DNA of 37,171 bases from Betaproteobacteria bacterium RIFCSPLOWO2_02_FULL_63_19 (lineage in GTDB: Bacteria > Pseudomonadota > Gammaproteobacteria > Burkholderiales > SG8-39), in the NCBI GenBank assembly GCA_001770415.1, contig MEQX01000106.1, forward strand, positions 1 to 37,171, written 5' to 3'. How positions within the stretch are numbered: the first letter of the stretch is position 1; each line of letters starts with the position of its first letter. A program made the position numbers and the translations under genes. The notes beneath the pieces were generated by a model. The model did no database searches, had not been told where the DNA came from, and saw nothing but the letters and a program-made list of their open reading frames with translations. Of the stretch, positions 24,751-33,593 are shown in pieces.

Positions 24751-27366
24751 ATGAAATGCGCGGAAATTCGAAGCCAGTTCCTGCAGTACTTCGCCGGGCG
24801 GGGCCACGCCGTCGTGGCTTCCAGCCCGCTGGTACCCGCCAACGACGCTACGCTGCTGTTTACCAACTCGGGGATGGTGCAGTTCAAGGACGTGTTCCTC
24901 GGCAAAGAGGCGCGCTCGTACACGCGTGCCACGACCTCGCAGCGCTGCGTGCGGGCCGGAGGCAAGCACAATGACCTGGAGAACGTGGGTTACACCGCGC
25001 GCCATCACACGTTTTTCGAGATGCTGGGCAATTTCAGCTTCGGGGACTATTTCAAGCGCGAGGCGATCCGGTTCGCGTGGGAACTGCTGACCGCAGTCTA
25101 CAAGCTGCCGACCGAACGCCTGTGGACCACCGTCTACCACGAGGACGATGAGGCCTACGACATCTGGACCGGAGAAATCGGCGTGCCGGTCGACCGCTGC
25201 GTTCGCATCGGCGACAGACCGGGCGGACAGAAATACCAGAGCGACAATTTCTGGCAGATGGCTGATACCGGACCCTGCGGTCCTTGCAGCGAGATCTTCT
25301 ACGACCATGGACCCGGGGTCGCCGGCGGGCCGCCCGGATCGCCCGATGCGGAAGGGGACCGCTATGTCGAGATCTGGAATCTGGTATTCATGCAATTCGA
25401 CCGCGACGAGCGGGGCGTGATGACGCCGCTTCCCAAACCCTGCGTCGACACCGGAATGGGCCTGGAGCGTCTGGCGGCGGTGCTGCAACACGTACACTCG
25501 AACTACGAGATCGACCTTTTCGGCGAACTGATTCGCGCCGCGTCACGTGAGACGCACACGAAGGACCTGGGAAGCAATTCGCTCAAGGTCATTGCCGACC
25601 ACATTCGCGCTTGCGCGTTCCTGGTGGTCGATGGCGTGATCCCGGGCAACGAGGGACGCGGCTACGTTCTGCGTCGGATCATCCGCCGCGCCATCCGTCA
25701 CGGATACAAGCTCGGCCAGACCGAGCCCTTTTTTCATCGGCTGGTTCCGGATCTTGTGCGCGTCATGGGCCTGGCCTACCCGGAACTTTCGAAATTCGGC
25801 GACCGGGTCGCCCAGGTACTCAAGGCGGAGGAGGAGCGCTTCGCCGAGACGCTGGAGAACGGGATGAAAGTGCTCGAGCTCGCGCTCGCCCGCGGCGACA
25901 AGACGCTCGGCGGCGAGACGGTGTTCCAGCTCTACGATACCTTCGGTTTCCCCGTCGACCTCACTGCCGACATTGCGCGCGAGCGGGACCTCACGGTCGA
26001 TTATTCCGGTTTCGAGGCGGCGATGGAACGCCAACGCGAGCGTGCCCGTGCGGCCTCGAGGTTCACTACGGCGGCCGCAGTCGCGTATTCCGGCAGGCCA
26101 ACCGAGTTTCACGGCTACGAGACTCTCACGCTGGAGGGTACGGTCGTTGCCCTGTACCGCGAAGGCACACAGGTCGAGACGATCGCGCCCGGCGAATCCG
26201 CCGTGGTCGTGCTCGACCGCACGCCGTTCTATGCGGAATCCGGAGGCCAGGTCGGCGATCGCGGCGAACTGGCGGGCGTGAATGGGACCTTCGACGTCGA
26301 GGATACCCAGAAGATCCAGGCAGACGTGTTCGGACATCACGGTGCGCTCAGGTCCGGAAGCATCGAGCTGGGCGATCGCGTCATGGCCGCCGTCGATGCA
26401 CCGGCGAGGGCCCGCGCCGCCTGGAACCATTCGGCGACGCATCTGATGCACGCGGCCCTGAAGGCCGTGCTGGGCAGCCACGTGCAGCAAAAAGGCTCGC
26501 TTGTCGATCCTTCGCGCACGCGCTTCGACTTTTCGCACGACGAGCCCGTGAGCGACGCGCAGATCCGCGAGATCGAGGAACTGGTCAACCGCGAGATCCG
26601 CAGCAACGTCGAGGTGACGACGCGCATCATGAAATACGACGACGCCGTGCGTGCCGGCGCCGTGGCGCTGTTCGGGGAGAAATACGGCGACGAGGTACGC
26701 GTGATCGGGATGGGCGGGTTCTCGACCGAACTCTGCGGTGGCACGCACGTCAAGCGGACCGGCGACATAGGACTGTTCAAGATACGGGAGGAATCCGGCA
26801 TCGCGGCGGGAATCAGGCGCCTGGAAGCAGTCACCGGGGAAGCGGCGCTGGAGTGGGTGCACAGGCTCGAGGACGACCAGCGTTTCGTCGAGGGCCTTTA
26901 TCAGGCAACCGGTGATGCGCTAAGGAAGAAGCTGAACGCCGAGCGGGAGGAGAAGCGGGCACTCGAGAAAGAACTTGTTCGTCTCAAATCGAAAATGGCC
27001 GCAGCACAGGGGGAGGACATCGCGGGGCAGGCTGTCATGGTCAAGGGCGCCAGCGTGCTCGCTGTTTCGCTGCAGGGAGCGGACGCGAAGGCGCTGCGTG
27101 AGACAATGGACAGGTTGAAGGACAAGCTGAAGAGCGCGGTTATCGTGCTGGCGGCGGCTGAGGGGGGCAAGGCGAGCCTGGTCGCAGGTGTGACATCGGA
27201 CCTCACCGGGCGGGTCAAGGCCGGAGAACTTGTGAATTTCGTCGCCCGACAAGTGGGCGGCCGGGGAGGCGGGCGGCCTGACATGGCGCAAGCCGGCGGA
27301 ACCGACCCGTCCGGGCTTCCTGCGGCGCTTGCTTCCGTCGTCGGCTGGGTGAGGGAGCGCCTGTAG
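24751..27366 (+). CDS. alaS: Alanine--tRNA ligase
   Basis: The 871-residue enzyme charges tRNA-Ala and edits mischarged Ser or Gly. The N-terminal catalytic core reads [14 protein letters not shown]...[17 protein letters not shown]...[38 protein letters not shown]. The editing domain carries the zinc motif NHSATHLMH with the later [17 protein letters not shown], and the C-terminus has the glycine-rich [15 protein letters not shown] of the C-Ala domain. ATG 24751 matches the conserved family start but has no ribosome site. ATG 24700 in the same frame has GGGGG in front and would add 17 residues, placing the terminator-like hairpin inside the coding region. Confidence 0.97.
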   Translation: MKCAEIRSQFLQYFAGRGHAVVASSPLVPANDATLLFTNSGMVQFKDVFLGKEARSYTRATTSQRCVRAGGKHNDLENVGYTARHHTFFEMLGNFSFGDYFKREAIRFAWELLTAVYKLPTERLWTTVYHEDDEAYDIWTGEIGVPVDRCVRIGDRPGGQKYQSDNFWQMADTGPCGPCSEIFYDHGPGVAGGPPGSPDAEGDRYVEIWNLVFMQFDRDERGVMTPLPKPCVDTGMGLERLAAVLQHVHSNYEIDLFGELIRAASRETHTKDLGSNSLKVIADHIRACAFLVVDGVIPGNEGRGYVLRRIIRRAIRHGYKLGQTEPFFHRLVPDLVRVMGLAYPELSKFGDRVAQVLKAEEERFAETLENGMKVLELALARGDKTLGGETVFQLYDTFGFPVDLTADIARERDLTVDYSGFEAAMERQRERARAASRFTTAAAVAYSGRPTEFHGYETLTLEGTVVALYREGTQVETIAPGESAVVVLDRTPFYAESGGQVGDRGELAGVNGTFDVEDTQKIQADVFGHHGALRSGSIELGDRVMAAVDAPARARAAWNHSATHLMHAALKAVLGSHVQQKGSLVDPSRTRFDFSHDEPVSDAQIREIEELVNREIRSNVEVTTRIMKYDDAVRAGAVALFGEKYGDEVRVIGMGGFSTELCGGTHVKRTGDIGLFKIREESGIAAGIRRLEAVTGEAALEWVHRLEDDQRFVEGLYQATGDALRKKLNAEREEKRALEKELVRLKSKMAAAQGEDIAGQAVMVKGASVLAVSLQGADAKALRETMDRLKDKLKSAVIVLAAAEGGKASLVAGVTSDLTGRVKAGELVNFVARQVGGRGGGRPDMAQAGGTDPSGLPAALASVVGWVRERL

Positions 27367-27413
27367 CGCAGCGGTAATATTCGTTGGCGGGGCGCTCGGC
27401 CGGACGTCAATCG

Positions 27414-27436
27414 GACTTGCCAAGGACCGGCAAGTC
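27414..27436 (+). other. Hairpin after alaS
   Basis: GACTTGCC (27414-27421) and GGCAAGTC (27429-27436) form an 8-bp perfect stem with a 7-base loop, 47 bases past the alaS stop. There is no U-run. It could be an end signal for alaS or an upstream structural part of the DAHP synthase leader. Confidence 0.4.
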
Positions 27437-27474
27437 GTGATTGAATCCCGCCACACGCGAGTTCGAACGCATCC

Positions 27475-27540
27475 ATGACTTACTGGTCCGCCTTTAGCTT
27501 TTTTGGTTATCCCCGGCCACTGGCGGAGGGATCGGACTAG
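27475..27540 (+). CDS. Aromatic-rich leader peptide of the DAHP synthase attenuator
   Basis: A 21-residue frame begins MTYWSAFSFFGY and ends at TAG 27538. Six of its 21 residues are aromatic (Tyr3, Trp4, Phe7, Phe9, Phe10, Tyr12), covering all three end products of the pathway that DAHP synthase starts. It is followed after 22 bases by an intrinsic terminator and then by the DAHP synthase gene, which is the classical layout of ribosome-mediated attenuation. The ribosome site is weak (GCGAG about 12 bases upstream). Stalling at the aromatic codons would leave 27520-27526 free to form the antiterminator. Confidence 0.75.
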   Translation: MTYWSAFSFFGYPRPLAEGSD

Positions 27541-27573
27541 TCGTATTTGAAGCGAATCTCCGAAAACCGCCAG
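27520..27573 (+). promoter_or_regulatory. Antiterminator helix of the DAHP synthase leader
   Basis: CTGGCGG at 27520-27526, inside the leader-peptide frame, is identical to the 3' arm of the terminator and perfectly complementary to the terminator's 5' arm CCGCCAG (27567-27573). The helix can extend by GGGAT (27528-27532) pairing with ATCTC (27556-27560). A competing upstream segment TCCGCC (27487-27492) can pair with GGCGGA (27522-27527) to sequester the antiterminator strand. The three alternative pairings correspond to the 1:2, 2:3 and 3:4 helices of a classical attenuator. Confidence 0.75.
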
Positions 27574-27598
27574 AGCCCAAGCCGCCTGGCGGTTTTTT
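27563..27598 (+). terminator. Intrinsic terminator (attenuator) before the DAHP synthase gene
   Basis: AAAACCGCCAG (27563-27573) pairs with CTGGCGGTTTT (27586-27596), an 11-bp perfect stem with a 12-base loop. The U-run TTTTTT lies at 27593-27598. It ends 44 bases before the DAHP synthase ATG. Because the leader peptide and an antiterminator strand precede it, it most likely works as a regulated terminator rather than as the end of alaS alone. Confidence 0.88.
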
Positions 27599-27642
27599 AT
27601 TTGGCGACCTTTCTACAAGGCAACACAGCGAGGCAACGAGTC

Positions 27643-28764
27643 ATGTCCAGTTCCTTAGAAGACACCTACCTGGGCGCCATACCGGCGGACAGGACGTCGC
27701 TCACCGACGACGAGCGCATCGAGCTGATCACGCCGCTGCCGCCGCCTGAGCATTTGATCCGGTTCTTCCCGATCCAGGCCACGTCGGCAGAGCGCCTGAT
27801 CAGTGACACGCGGCTCAGGATTCGGGAGATCCTGCACGGCTTGTCGGACCGCCTGCTGGTGGTCGTCGGCCCCTGCTCGATTCACGATCCGGACGCGGCA
27901 CTTGAGTACGCGTCGCGGCTTGCTCAGGAGCGCATCAAACACGCGAGCGAACTCGAGATCGTCATGCGCGTCTATTTCGAAAAGCCTCGCACCACGGTGG
28001 GCTGGAAGGGCCTCATCAACGATCCTCACATGGATGGCAGTTTCCGAATCAACGAGGGACTGCGGATCGCGCGGGACTTGCTGGTCCGAATCAACCAGCG
28101 CGGAGTGCCCGCGGGATCCGAATTTCTGGACACGATATCCCCGCAGTACATCGGCGATCTAATCAGCTGGGGCGCGATCGGCGCCCGCACCACTGAGTCG
28201 CAGGTGCATCGCGAACTCGCCTCGGGCCTGTCGGCGCCGATCGGCTTCAAGAACGGTACCGACGGCAGCGTGAAGATCGCGGTCGATGCGATCCTCGCGG
28301 CGCGGCAAAAACACCATTTTCTGTCGGTGCACAAGAATGGCCAGGTGTCAATCGTTGCGACGCGCGGCAATGAGGACTGCCACATCATTCTGCGCGGCGG
28401 GAAAAAACCCAATTACGACGCGGGCAGCGTTCGGGCCGCTGCCAGTGCGCTCGCGGCGGCCGGCCTGGGACAGCGGCTCATGGTCGACTGCAGCCACGCC
28501 AACAGCATGAAGGACCCGATGCGCCAGATCGCGGTCGCCGCCGATGTCGGGCGTCAACTCGCCGCCGGAGAGGACAACATCTTCGGTCTGATGGTCGAAT
28601 CGCACCTTGTGGCAGGACGCCAGGAGCTTATCGCCGGTCATCAACTGGTCTATGGGCAAAGCGTGACCGATGGCTGCATCGGATGGGACGACAGCGTGCC
28701 ACTTCTCGACAATCTTGCCGCGGCGGTGCGCCAACGGCGACAAAAGCGGGCCGAACGGGAATAG
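27643..28764 (+). CDS. aroG: 3-deoxy-7-phosphoheptulonate synthase, class I (AroF/G/H type)
   Basis: The 373-residue enzyme condenses phosphoenolpyruvate with erythrose 4-phosphate, the first step of aromatic amino-acid synthesis. Class I landmarks are VVVGPCSIHDPDAALEYA, RVYFEKPRTTVGWKGLINDP, GSEFLDTISPQYIGDLISWGAIGARTTESQ, GFKNGTDG, CHIILRGGKKPNY, DCSHANS and GLMVESHL. The isozyme specificity (Phe, Tyr or Trp feedback) cannot be decided by eye. The frame is open upstream into the terminator, but ATG 27643 gives the family's usual start. Expression is probably controlled by the aromatic leader and attenuator just upstream. Confidence 0.95.
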   Translation: MSSSLEDTYLGAIPADRTSLTDDERIELITPLPPPEHLIRFFPIQATSAERLISDTRLRIREILHGLSDRLLVVVGPCSIHDPDAALEYASRLAQERIKHASELEIVMRVYFEKPRTTVGWKGLINDPHMDGSFRINEGLRIARDLLVRINQRGVPAGSEFLDTISPQYIGDLISWGAIGARTTESQVHRELASGLSAPIGFKNGTDGSVKIAVDAILAARQKHHFLSVHKNGQVSIVATRGNEDCHIILRGGKKPNYDAGSVRAAASALAAAGLGQRLMVDCSHANSMKDPMRQIAVAADVGRQLAAGEDNIFGLMVESHLVAGRQELIAGHQLVYGQSVTDGCIGWDDSVPLLDNLAAAVRQRRQKRAERE

Positions 28765-28822
28765 GGCAGGTTGTCGCGCACTGATTAGACGCTTAGCGGC
28801 TCACTGTCGAGCAGAGCGTTCC

Positions 28823-30451
28823 GTGACCATCACGCCTCAAGCGGAAGCGACGCCGCTGGTCAAAACGGGGCTGCCGCTCATCGCGCTTATCCTCGGTTTC
28901 AAGCTCTGGCTGGCGGCGGTTTTTCCCTTCACCGGCGACGAGGCCTACTTTGCGCTCTGGGGCGCCGAGCCCGACCTCGGCTTCTACGACCATCCGCCCA
29001 TGATCGGTTGGTGGCTGGCGCTGCTGCTGAAGATTTCCTGGTCCGAATGGGTACTGCGCATTCCGGTTGTGCTGCTTCCGTTCGCGATAGGCGCGGGCAT
29101 CTATGCGGCGTTGGCCCGGTTCGACACCGAAAAGGCACTCCTTGCGGCCGGCGCGTACGTGCTGCTGCCGATCAATGTCTGGAATGTCTTTATCACCACG
29201 GACGCGCCGCTCATCCTGTTTTCCTTCTTCTCCGCGTTCGCATTCTGGCAGGCGGAGCTGCGGCGCTCGAGGGGCCTCTATGCGCTGTCCGGCGCGCTGC
29301 TCGGCCTTGCGTTCCTCTCCAAGTACTTTGCGGTGCTGCTAGGTCTGGTGTACCTGGCCTGCATGCTGGCCTCGCCGAGGGAGCAGAGAAACTGGCGCGG
29401 GCTCGCCGTTACCGCCGCCTGCGCATTGCCGTTCGCTGCGATCAACCTTTGGTGGAACTACGAGAATTGCTGGGCAAACCTCATGTTCAACATCTACAAC
29501 AGGCACGCAGGCGCGGGCCCGTCCTGGAAAACGCCGCTGCTCTATGCGGTCACAGCGCTGTATGTGCTCTCGCCGGTGGCGTTGGCGCAGCTCGCGCGCA
29601 CGCGCGGTTGGGCGGCAAACGTATGGCGCGACGCCTCATCGCGCTTGTTCTTCATCGCCTGGGCGCTGCCGTTCGCGCTGTTCGGCGGGTTGTCAGCGCT
29701 GAAGCTTGTCGGTCTGCACTGGGTGCTGTCGTTCGTGCCGTTTTTCTTCATCGCCATCGCGATGATCCTGTCGCGCGAACAGTTGCGCGGCTCCGTCGTA
29801 TATCTCGGGCTTTTCAGTTTGCTGCACGTAGCACTCATCTTTGCGGCGAGCGCGTTTCCGCTCGATGCGTGGAAAGGGTGGCGTCAGTATGACGGCATCG
29901 TGTTTCACTTTCGTATCGGCGAGGTGCTGCGCGTGCTTCAGCCCTACCGGGGCGACTTCGTGCTCACCGCCGACGGATATTCGCCTGCGGTCACGCTCTC
30001 GTATTACGGCCGCCGGCTGCACCGCACTGGCCCGGACGACAGAAGCGGCTCGGAAGGTACATCTAACTCCACGGCGACGAAGGCACCCCGGATGCGGTGG
30101 CGAAGCTACTATGTTCCGGTGTTCGGCGCGGCCTCATCGCACGCGCGCCACGACGATATTCTCACGGACTTCAGGCAGCTCGACGGCAGGAATATGCTGG
30201 TGTTCCGCAAGAATGCGCCCGCGGACGACGATTACCGCCCTTACTTTCGAACGGTCGAATACCGTACGTTTGAGCTGTCGGGCGCGACGTTTCATCTGGT
30301 GCTCGGAAGCGGCTTCAACTACGCGGCATATCGCGATCGCGTACTCGCTCCATTGCGCGAGCGGTACTACCGGATCCCCTCGTACCTGCCGCAGCGGAGT
30401 TGTTATTTCTGCGAGCGGTACTTCACCGCGCCGATCTGCCCGGCGGGGTAG
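28823..30451 (+). CDS. ArnT/PMT-like membrane glycosyltransferase (GT39/GT83 type)
   Basis: The 542-residue protein has about 10-12 membrane segments in the first 370 residues and a soluble periplasmic C-terminal part. The first loop reads FTGDEAYFALWG followed by LGFYDHPPMIGWWLALLL, the acidic DE...DHPP pattern of glycosyltransferases that use polyprenyl-phosphate-linked sugars. The acceptor is unknown (lipid A, protein or polysaccharide). A GTG start at 28823 is chosen for the GAGCAGAG site and the fit to the first membrane segment. The next gene, a UbiA-family phosphoribosyltransferase candidate, could supply a polyprenyl-phosphate pentose donor. Confidence 0.85.
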   Translation: MTITPQAEATPLVKTGLPLIALILGFKLWLAAVFPFTGDEAYFALWGAEPDLGFYDHPPMIGWWLALLLKISWSEWVLRIPVVLLPFAIGAGIYAALARFDTEKALLAAGAYVLLPINVWNVFITTDAPLILFSFFSAFAFWQAELRRSRGLYALSGALLGLAFLSKYFAVLLGLVYLACMLASPREQRNWRGLAVTAACALPFAAINLWWNYENCWANLMFNIYNRHAGAGPSWKTPLLYAVTALYVLSPVALAQLARTRGWAANVWRDASSRLFFIAWALPFALFGGLSALKLVGLHWVLSFVPFFFIAIAMILSREQLRGSVVYLGLFSLLHVALIFAASAFPLDAWKGWRQYDGIVFHFRIGEVLRVLQPYRGDFVLTADGYSPAVTLSYYGRRLHRTGPDDRSGSEGTSNSTATKAPRMRWRSYYVPVFGAASSHARHDDILTDFRQLDGRNMLVFRKNAPADDDYRPYFRTVEYRTFELSGATFHLVLGSGFNYAAYRDRVLAPLRERYYRIPSYLPQRSCYFCERYFTAPICPAG

Positions 30452-30494
30452 ACTTTTGCCGGCGTGTTACGCAGCAAGCGCGCAATCGAGGAAA

Positions 30495-31388
30495 ATGACC
30501 AGATTCGCCACGGCCCTGCAGCTGATGCGGCCCCGCCAGTGGGTCAAGAACGGCTTCGTGCTTGTGGGTCTGATCTTCGGTCACGGCTTTTCCGATCCGG
30601 CACTGCTGACCAAGGCGGGCGTCCTGCTGGTCGCATTCTGCATGGTGTCGAGCGGCGTCTACGTCTTGAACGACGTGCTGGATCGGCAAGCGGACCGCGC
30701 CCATCCGACGAAGCGCCAACGGCCGGTTGCCCGCGGGGCGGTGACGCCGCGCGCGGCACTCACATTTGCGCTGTTGCTCGCAGCAGCCGGGCTGGCGCTG
30801 GCGAGCTTGGTGTCGCCGGTAGCCTTGGGGCTCGCCGCGTGCTATGTCGTTCTCAATCTGGGCTACAGCGCCGGGCTGAAACACGTTGCGATACTGGATG
30901 TGTTTCTTATCGCCGCAGGCTTCATGCTGCGGATCTTGGCGGGCACGCTGGGGCTGGACATCGCGCCTTCGCACTGGCTGCTGTTATGTGGTTTCATGGT
31001 CACCGTGTTCCTGGGATTTGCCAAGCGGCGCGCGGAGCTGTTCGCCCTGAGTCCCGCAGAACACGGTGGGCGCGGACGGGGAACGGCGCAACGTCCGGTG
31101 CTTGACCATTACAGTACAAGGCTGCTCGACCAGTTCATTGCGGTCAGCGCGGCGGGCGCCATGGTCGCCTATGCGCTGTACACGGTCGATGCGAAGACCG
31201 TCGCGATACACGGAACCGATCGCCTGGTGTATACGGTGCCGCTCGTGCTCTACGGACTGTTTCGTTACCTTCACGTGCTTTACCGGGGCCGCGGCGGCGT
31301 CGACCCCGCGGCAGAACTTCTCGCCGACGGCCATCTGCTGGTCGTCATCGCGCTCTGGCTCAGCGCAGTCTTGTGGTTGCTCGCCTAG
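30495..31388 (+). CDS. UbiA-family prenyltransferase, decaprenyl-phosphate phosphoribosyltransferase-like
   Basis: This 297-residue membrane protein has the UbiA aspartate-rich motif NDVLDRQADRAHPTKRQRP near residues 60-78 and the opening RPRQWVKNGFV. That opening is typical of the DPPR synthase branch (polyprenyl phosphate plus PRPP) rather than UbiA itself. ATG 30495 has a GAGG site and fits; the frame is open far upstream only because it overlaps the glycosyltransferase gene in another frame. It lies 43 bases after the ArnT-like gene, suggesting that donor synthesis and transfer are linked. No DprE1/DprE2 epimerase genes are seen nearby. Confidence 0.85.
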   Translation: MTRFATALQLMRPRQWVKNGFVLVGLIFGHGFSDPALLTKAGVLLVAFCMVSSGVYVLNDVLDRQADRAHPTKRQRPVARGAVTPRAALTFALLLAAAGLALASLVSPVALGLAACYVVLNLGYSAGLKHVAILDVFLIAAGFMLRILAGTLGLDIAPSHWLLLCGFMVTVFLGFAKRRAELFALSPAEHGGRGRGTAQRPVLDHYSTRLLDQFIAVSAAGAMVAYALYTVDAKTVAIHGTDRLVYTVPLVLYGLFRYLHVLYRGRGGVDPAAELLADGHLLVVIALWLSAVLWLLA

Positions 31389-31613
31389 GAAGGTGACGCT
31401 GGAATGACCACCGCTCCGGCATCGCCGAGGGCCGAAATCAAGCGCCGGCCGGGCGGCCCGCGGTGCAAACCCACGCGCAGCGTGTTACGCCGGGTCGCCT
31501 GGTCACGATGTGGAGGCTGATAAGTTGTGGATTCTCAGGCATAATTTCGCGGGTCGGCGCTGTGGCGCAGCCGGCGCCGCGGTGTTTGGACTGCAAAGCA
31601 CGGAAACCAACTG

Positions 31614-32147
31614 ATGACCGAGATTCCCGACCCGGTGAGACTGGCGAACTTGGAGCCGCTCGGCGACGCCACGCAGTACTCCGACGAGATCTACGGCATG
31701 ATCTCGAACTCGCCGCTGTTCGAGAATTTCAACCTGGCCGAGATCCGCCTGCTGACGCATTTCATGCAGGTCTATCGAGCCGATCCTGGGATCGAAATCA
31801 TCCGCGAAGGCGAGCCCGGCGATTTCATGATGCTGCTCACCGAGGGAAGAGTCGAGGTATTCAAGCAGGATCGCTGGAATGCGCCACGGCTCATCGCCGA
31901 AATCGAACCGGGCAAGACTCTCGGGGAGATGTCGATGATCGACGGCGAGCCGCGCTTCGCCACCTGCGTAGCGGCAGAACGCTGCACGATCGCGGTGCTG
32001 ACGCGGGAAAACCTTGCACGCATCATTCTCGAACAACCGATCCTGGGAGCGAAGGTTCTGATGGAACTGGTCCTGATGCTTTCCCAGCGTTTGCGGCAGA
32101 CAAGTTCCAAGCTGGTCAGTTACATGGACAGGGAACAGCCGCAATAA
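31614..32147 (+). CDS. Cyclic nucleotide-binding domain protein, stand-alone
   Basis: The 177-residue protein carries a CRP-type cyclic-nucleotide-binding domain (about 30-150). The phosphate-binding cassette is GEMSMIDGEPRFATCVA, including the Gly-Glu and the Arg that contact cyclic nucleotides. There is no helix-turn-helix after it, so it is not a DNA-binding CRP but a sensor that must act on a partner. The 225 bases before it hold no gene that I can see. A CATAAT at 31540-31545 could be a -10 element, and a GC-rich inverted repeat follows. Confidence 0.85.
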   Translation: MTEIPDPVRLANLEPLGDATQYSDEIYGMISNSPLFENFNLAEIRLLTHFMQVYRADPGIEIIREGEPGDFMMLLTEGRVEVFKQDRWNAPRLIAEIEPGKTLGEMSMIDGEPRFATCVAAERCTIAVLTRENLARIILEQPILGAKVLMELVLMLSQRLRQTSSKLVSYMDREQPQ

Positions 32148-32221
32148 GCCTTCCGCGGGCGTTGTCGCGTCGCGTCGCGCCGTTTTGCGGTCGGAGCGAA
32201 GTGGTCAGTCCAAGCCGGGAA

Positions 32222-32779
32222 TTAGCGATTCCTTCCCTGTTCCCAGAGCACGTCGCTGCCGCCCGCGGCCCGGTTCAGCACACGCCCAAGCACGAACATC
32301 AGATCGGAGAGCCGGTTCAGATAGATCCGCGCCGGTTCGCTGATACTTCCGTCTTCGGTCCGCGCAACGGTGACGACCGATCGCTCCGCTCTGCGGCACA
32401 GCGTACGCACCATATGTGCCAGCGCCGCCGCGCGCACGCCCCCCGGCAGGATGAACTCTTTCAGCGGCGGCAGGTCCCGATTCCAGCGCTCGATCTGCGT
32501 CTCGATCCACTCGATCTGCCTTGCGCTGAGGCTGGTGTGCCCCGGAACCGCCAGCTCGCCGCCAAGATCGAAGAGGTCGTGCTGAATGGCGACCAGCGCC
32601 TCGCGCACTTCGTCGGGAAGTGGCTCCGACAGCAGCAGGCCGAGCGCGGAATTGGTCTCGTCCACGTTTCCCAGCGCTTCGATGCGCACGTTGTTCTTGG
32701 CAACGCGCGATCCGTCGCCCAATCCGGTGTCTCCCTTGTCGCCGGTGCGGGTCGTGATCTTGGACAGACGGTGGCTCAT
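32222..32779 (-). CDS. Cob(I)alamin adenosyltransferase, PduO type
   Basis: This 185-residue ATP:cob(I)alamin adenosyltransferase makes adenosylcobalamin. Signatures are the N-terminal ATP-binding TRTGDKGDTGLGDGSRVAKN, the helical core (ALGNVDETNSALGLLL), and RTLCRRAERSV with YLNRLSDLMFVLGRVLN toward the C-terminus. The start ATG at 32779 matches the family; the frame is open further but without conserved sequence. It is divergent from the glycosyltransferase pair and has no cobalamin gene beside it. Confidence 0.93.
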   Translation of the reverse strand: MSHRLSKITTRTGDKGDTGLGDGSRVAKNNVRIEALGNVDETNSALGLLLSEPLPDEVREALVAIQHDLFDLGGELAVPGHTSLSARQIEWIETQIERWNRDLPPLKEFILPGGVRAAALAHMVRTLCRRAERSVVTVARTEDGSISEPARIYLNRLSDLMFVLGRVLNRAAGGSDVLWEQGRNR

Positions 32780-32906
32780 GGCGGCCGATAGCGGTGTGGT
32801 GAATAGACAAAATAATATAGCATGTGCGCACGCGGCTTCACGCGCCGGGTCGGCGACGCGTAAGTGAAGTACTGGGCCCGGCAGCGCAAGCACAAATCTT
32901 CGGCCA

Positions 32907-33593
32907 ATGCGCATATCCATCATCATGCCCGTCCTGAACGAGGCCACGCGTATCGAGGCGGCGCTCGCGGCGCTGCAGCCGCTGCGTCGCCGCGGCCATG
33001 AGGTGATCGTGGTCGACGGCGGGTCGACCGACGGTACGAAAGAACGGGCGCCCGGTCATGCGGACAGGGTGATTTCGGCGCCGCGTGGCCGCGCAAGCCA
33101 GATGAATGCCGGCGCGCGCGCGGCGTCGGGTGATGTGCTGCTATTCCTGCACGCAGACACTGAATTGCCCACGTCTGCAGACCGGGCGATCGAGGCTGTG
33201 CTCGACGGGCCGGTCGCCCCCGGAACAAAATGGGGCCGGTTCGACGTGCGTATCGACGGCTCAAGCGTGCTGTTGCCGCTGGTCGCCTGGATGATGAATT
33301 TGCGCTCCCGACTCACCGGCATTGCCACCGGCGACCAGGCGATGTTCGTGCGCAGCGCGGCTTTTCGCCGCGTAGCCGGTTTTCAGCCGCTGGAACTGAT
33401 GGAGGACGTTGACTTGAGCGCGCGCCTCAAGCGCATTTCACCCCCGCTGTGCCTTCGTCAAGTCGTGGTCACCTCTGGCCGACGCTGGGACAAGCACGGC
33501 GTGCTGCGGACCATCGTGCTCATGTGGTGGTTGAGACTGCGGTTCTACTTTGGCGCTGACCCGAACCGGCTGGCGCGCCGCTATCACCGATGA
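32907..33593 (+). CDS. Family 2 glycosyltransferase (TIGR04283 'arsenosugar biosynthesis' type)
   Basis: This 228-residue cytoplasmic GT-A protein begins MRISIIMPVLNEATRI, with the nucleotide-binding VIVVDGGSTDGT. The short DxD-like site is LFLHADTELP, followed by GDQAMFVRSAAFRRVAGF and LMEDVDLSARLKR. This is the pattern of the TIGR04283 family. The name derives from association with arsenosugar genes, but no ArsS- or ArsM-like gene is visible here, so the real substrate is open. Its stop overlaps the next start by 4 bases. Confidence 0.88.
   Translation: MRISIIMPVLNEATRIEAALAALQPLRRRGHEVIVVDGGSTDGTKERAPGHADRVISAPRGRASQMNAGARAASGDVLLFLHADTELPTSADRAIEAVLDGPVAPGTKWGRFDVRIDGSSVLLPLVAWMMNLRSRLTGIATGDQAMFVRSAAFRRVAGFQPLELMEDVDLSARLKRISPPLCLRQVVVTSGRRWDKHGVLRTIVLMWWLRLRFYFGADPNRLARRYHR

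Noticed and set aside
27461..27474. GTTCGAA-containing sequence that resembles a tRNA T-loop before the leader peptide
   Set aside because: No acceptor stem, anticodon arm or D-loop can be paired around it, so it is not a tRNA gene.
32163..32182. Short tandem TCGCG repeat after the cyclic-nucleotide-binding gene
   Set aside because: Three 5-base units in GC-rich DNA are expected by chance, and no larger repeat or hairpin with a U-run is present.
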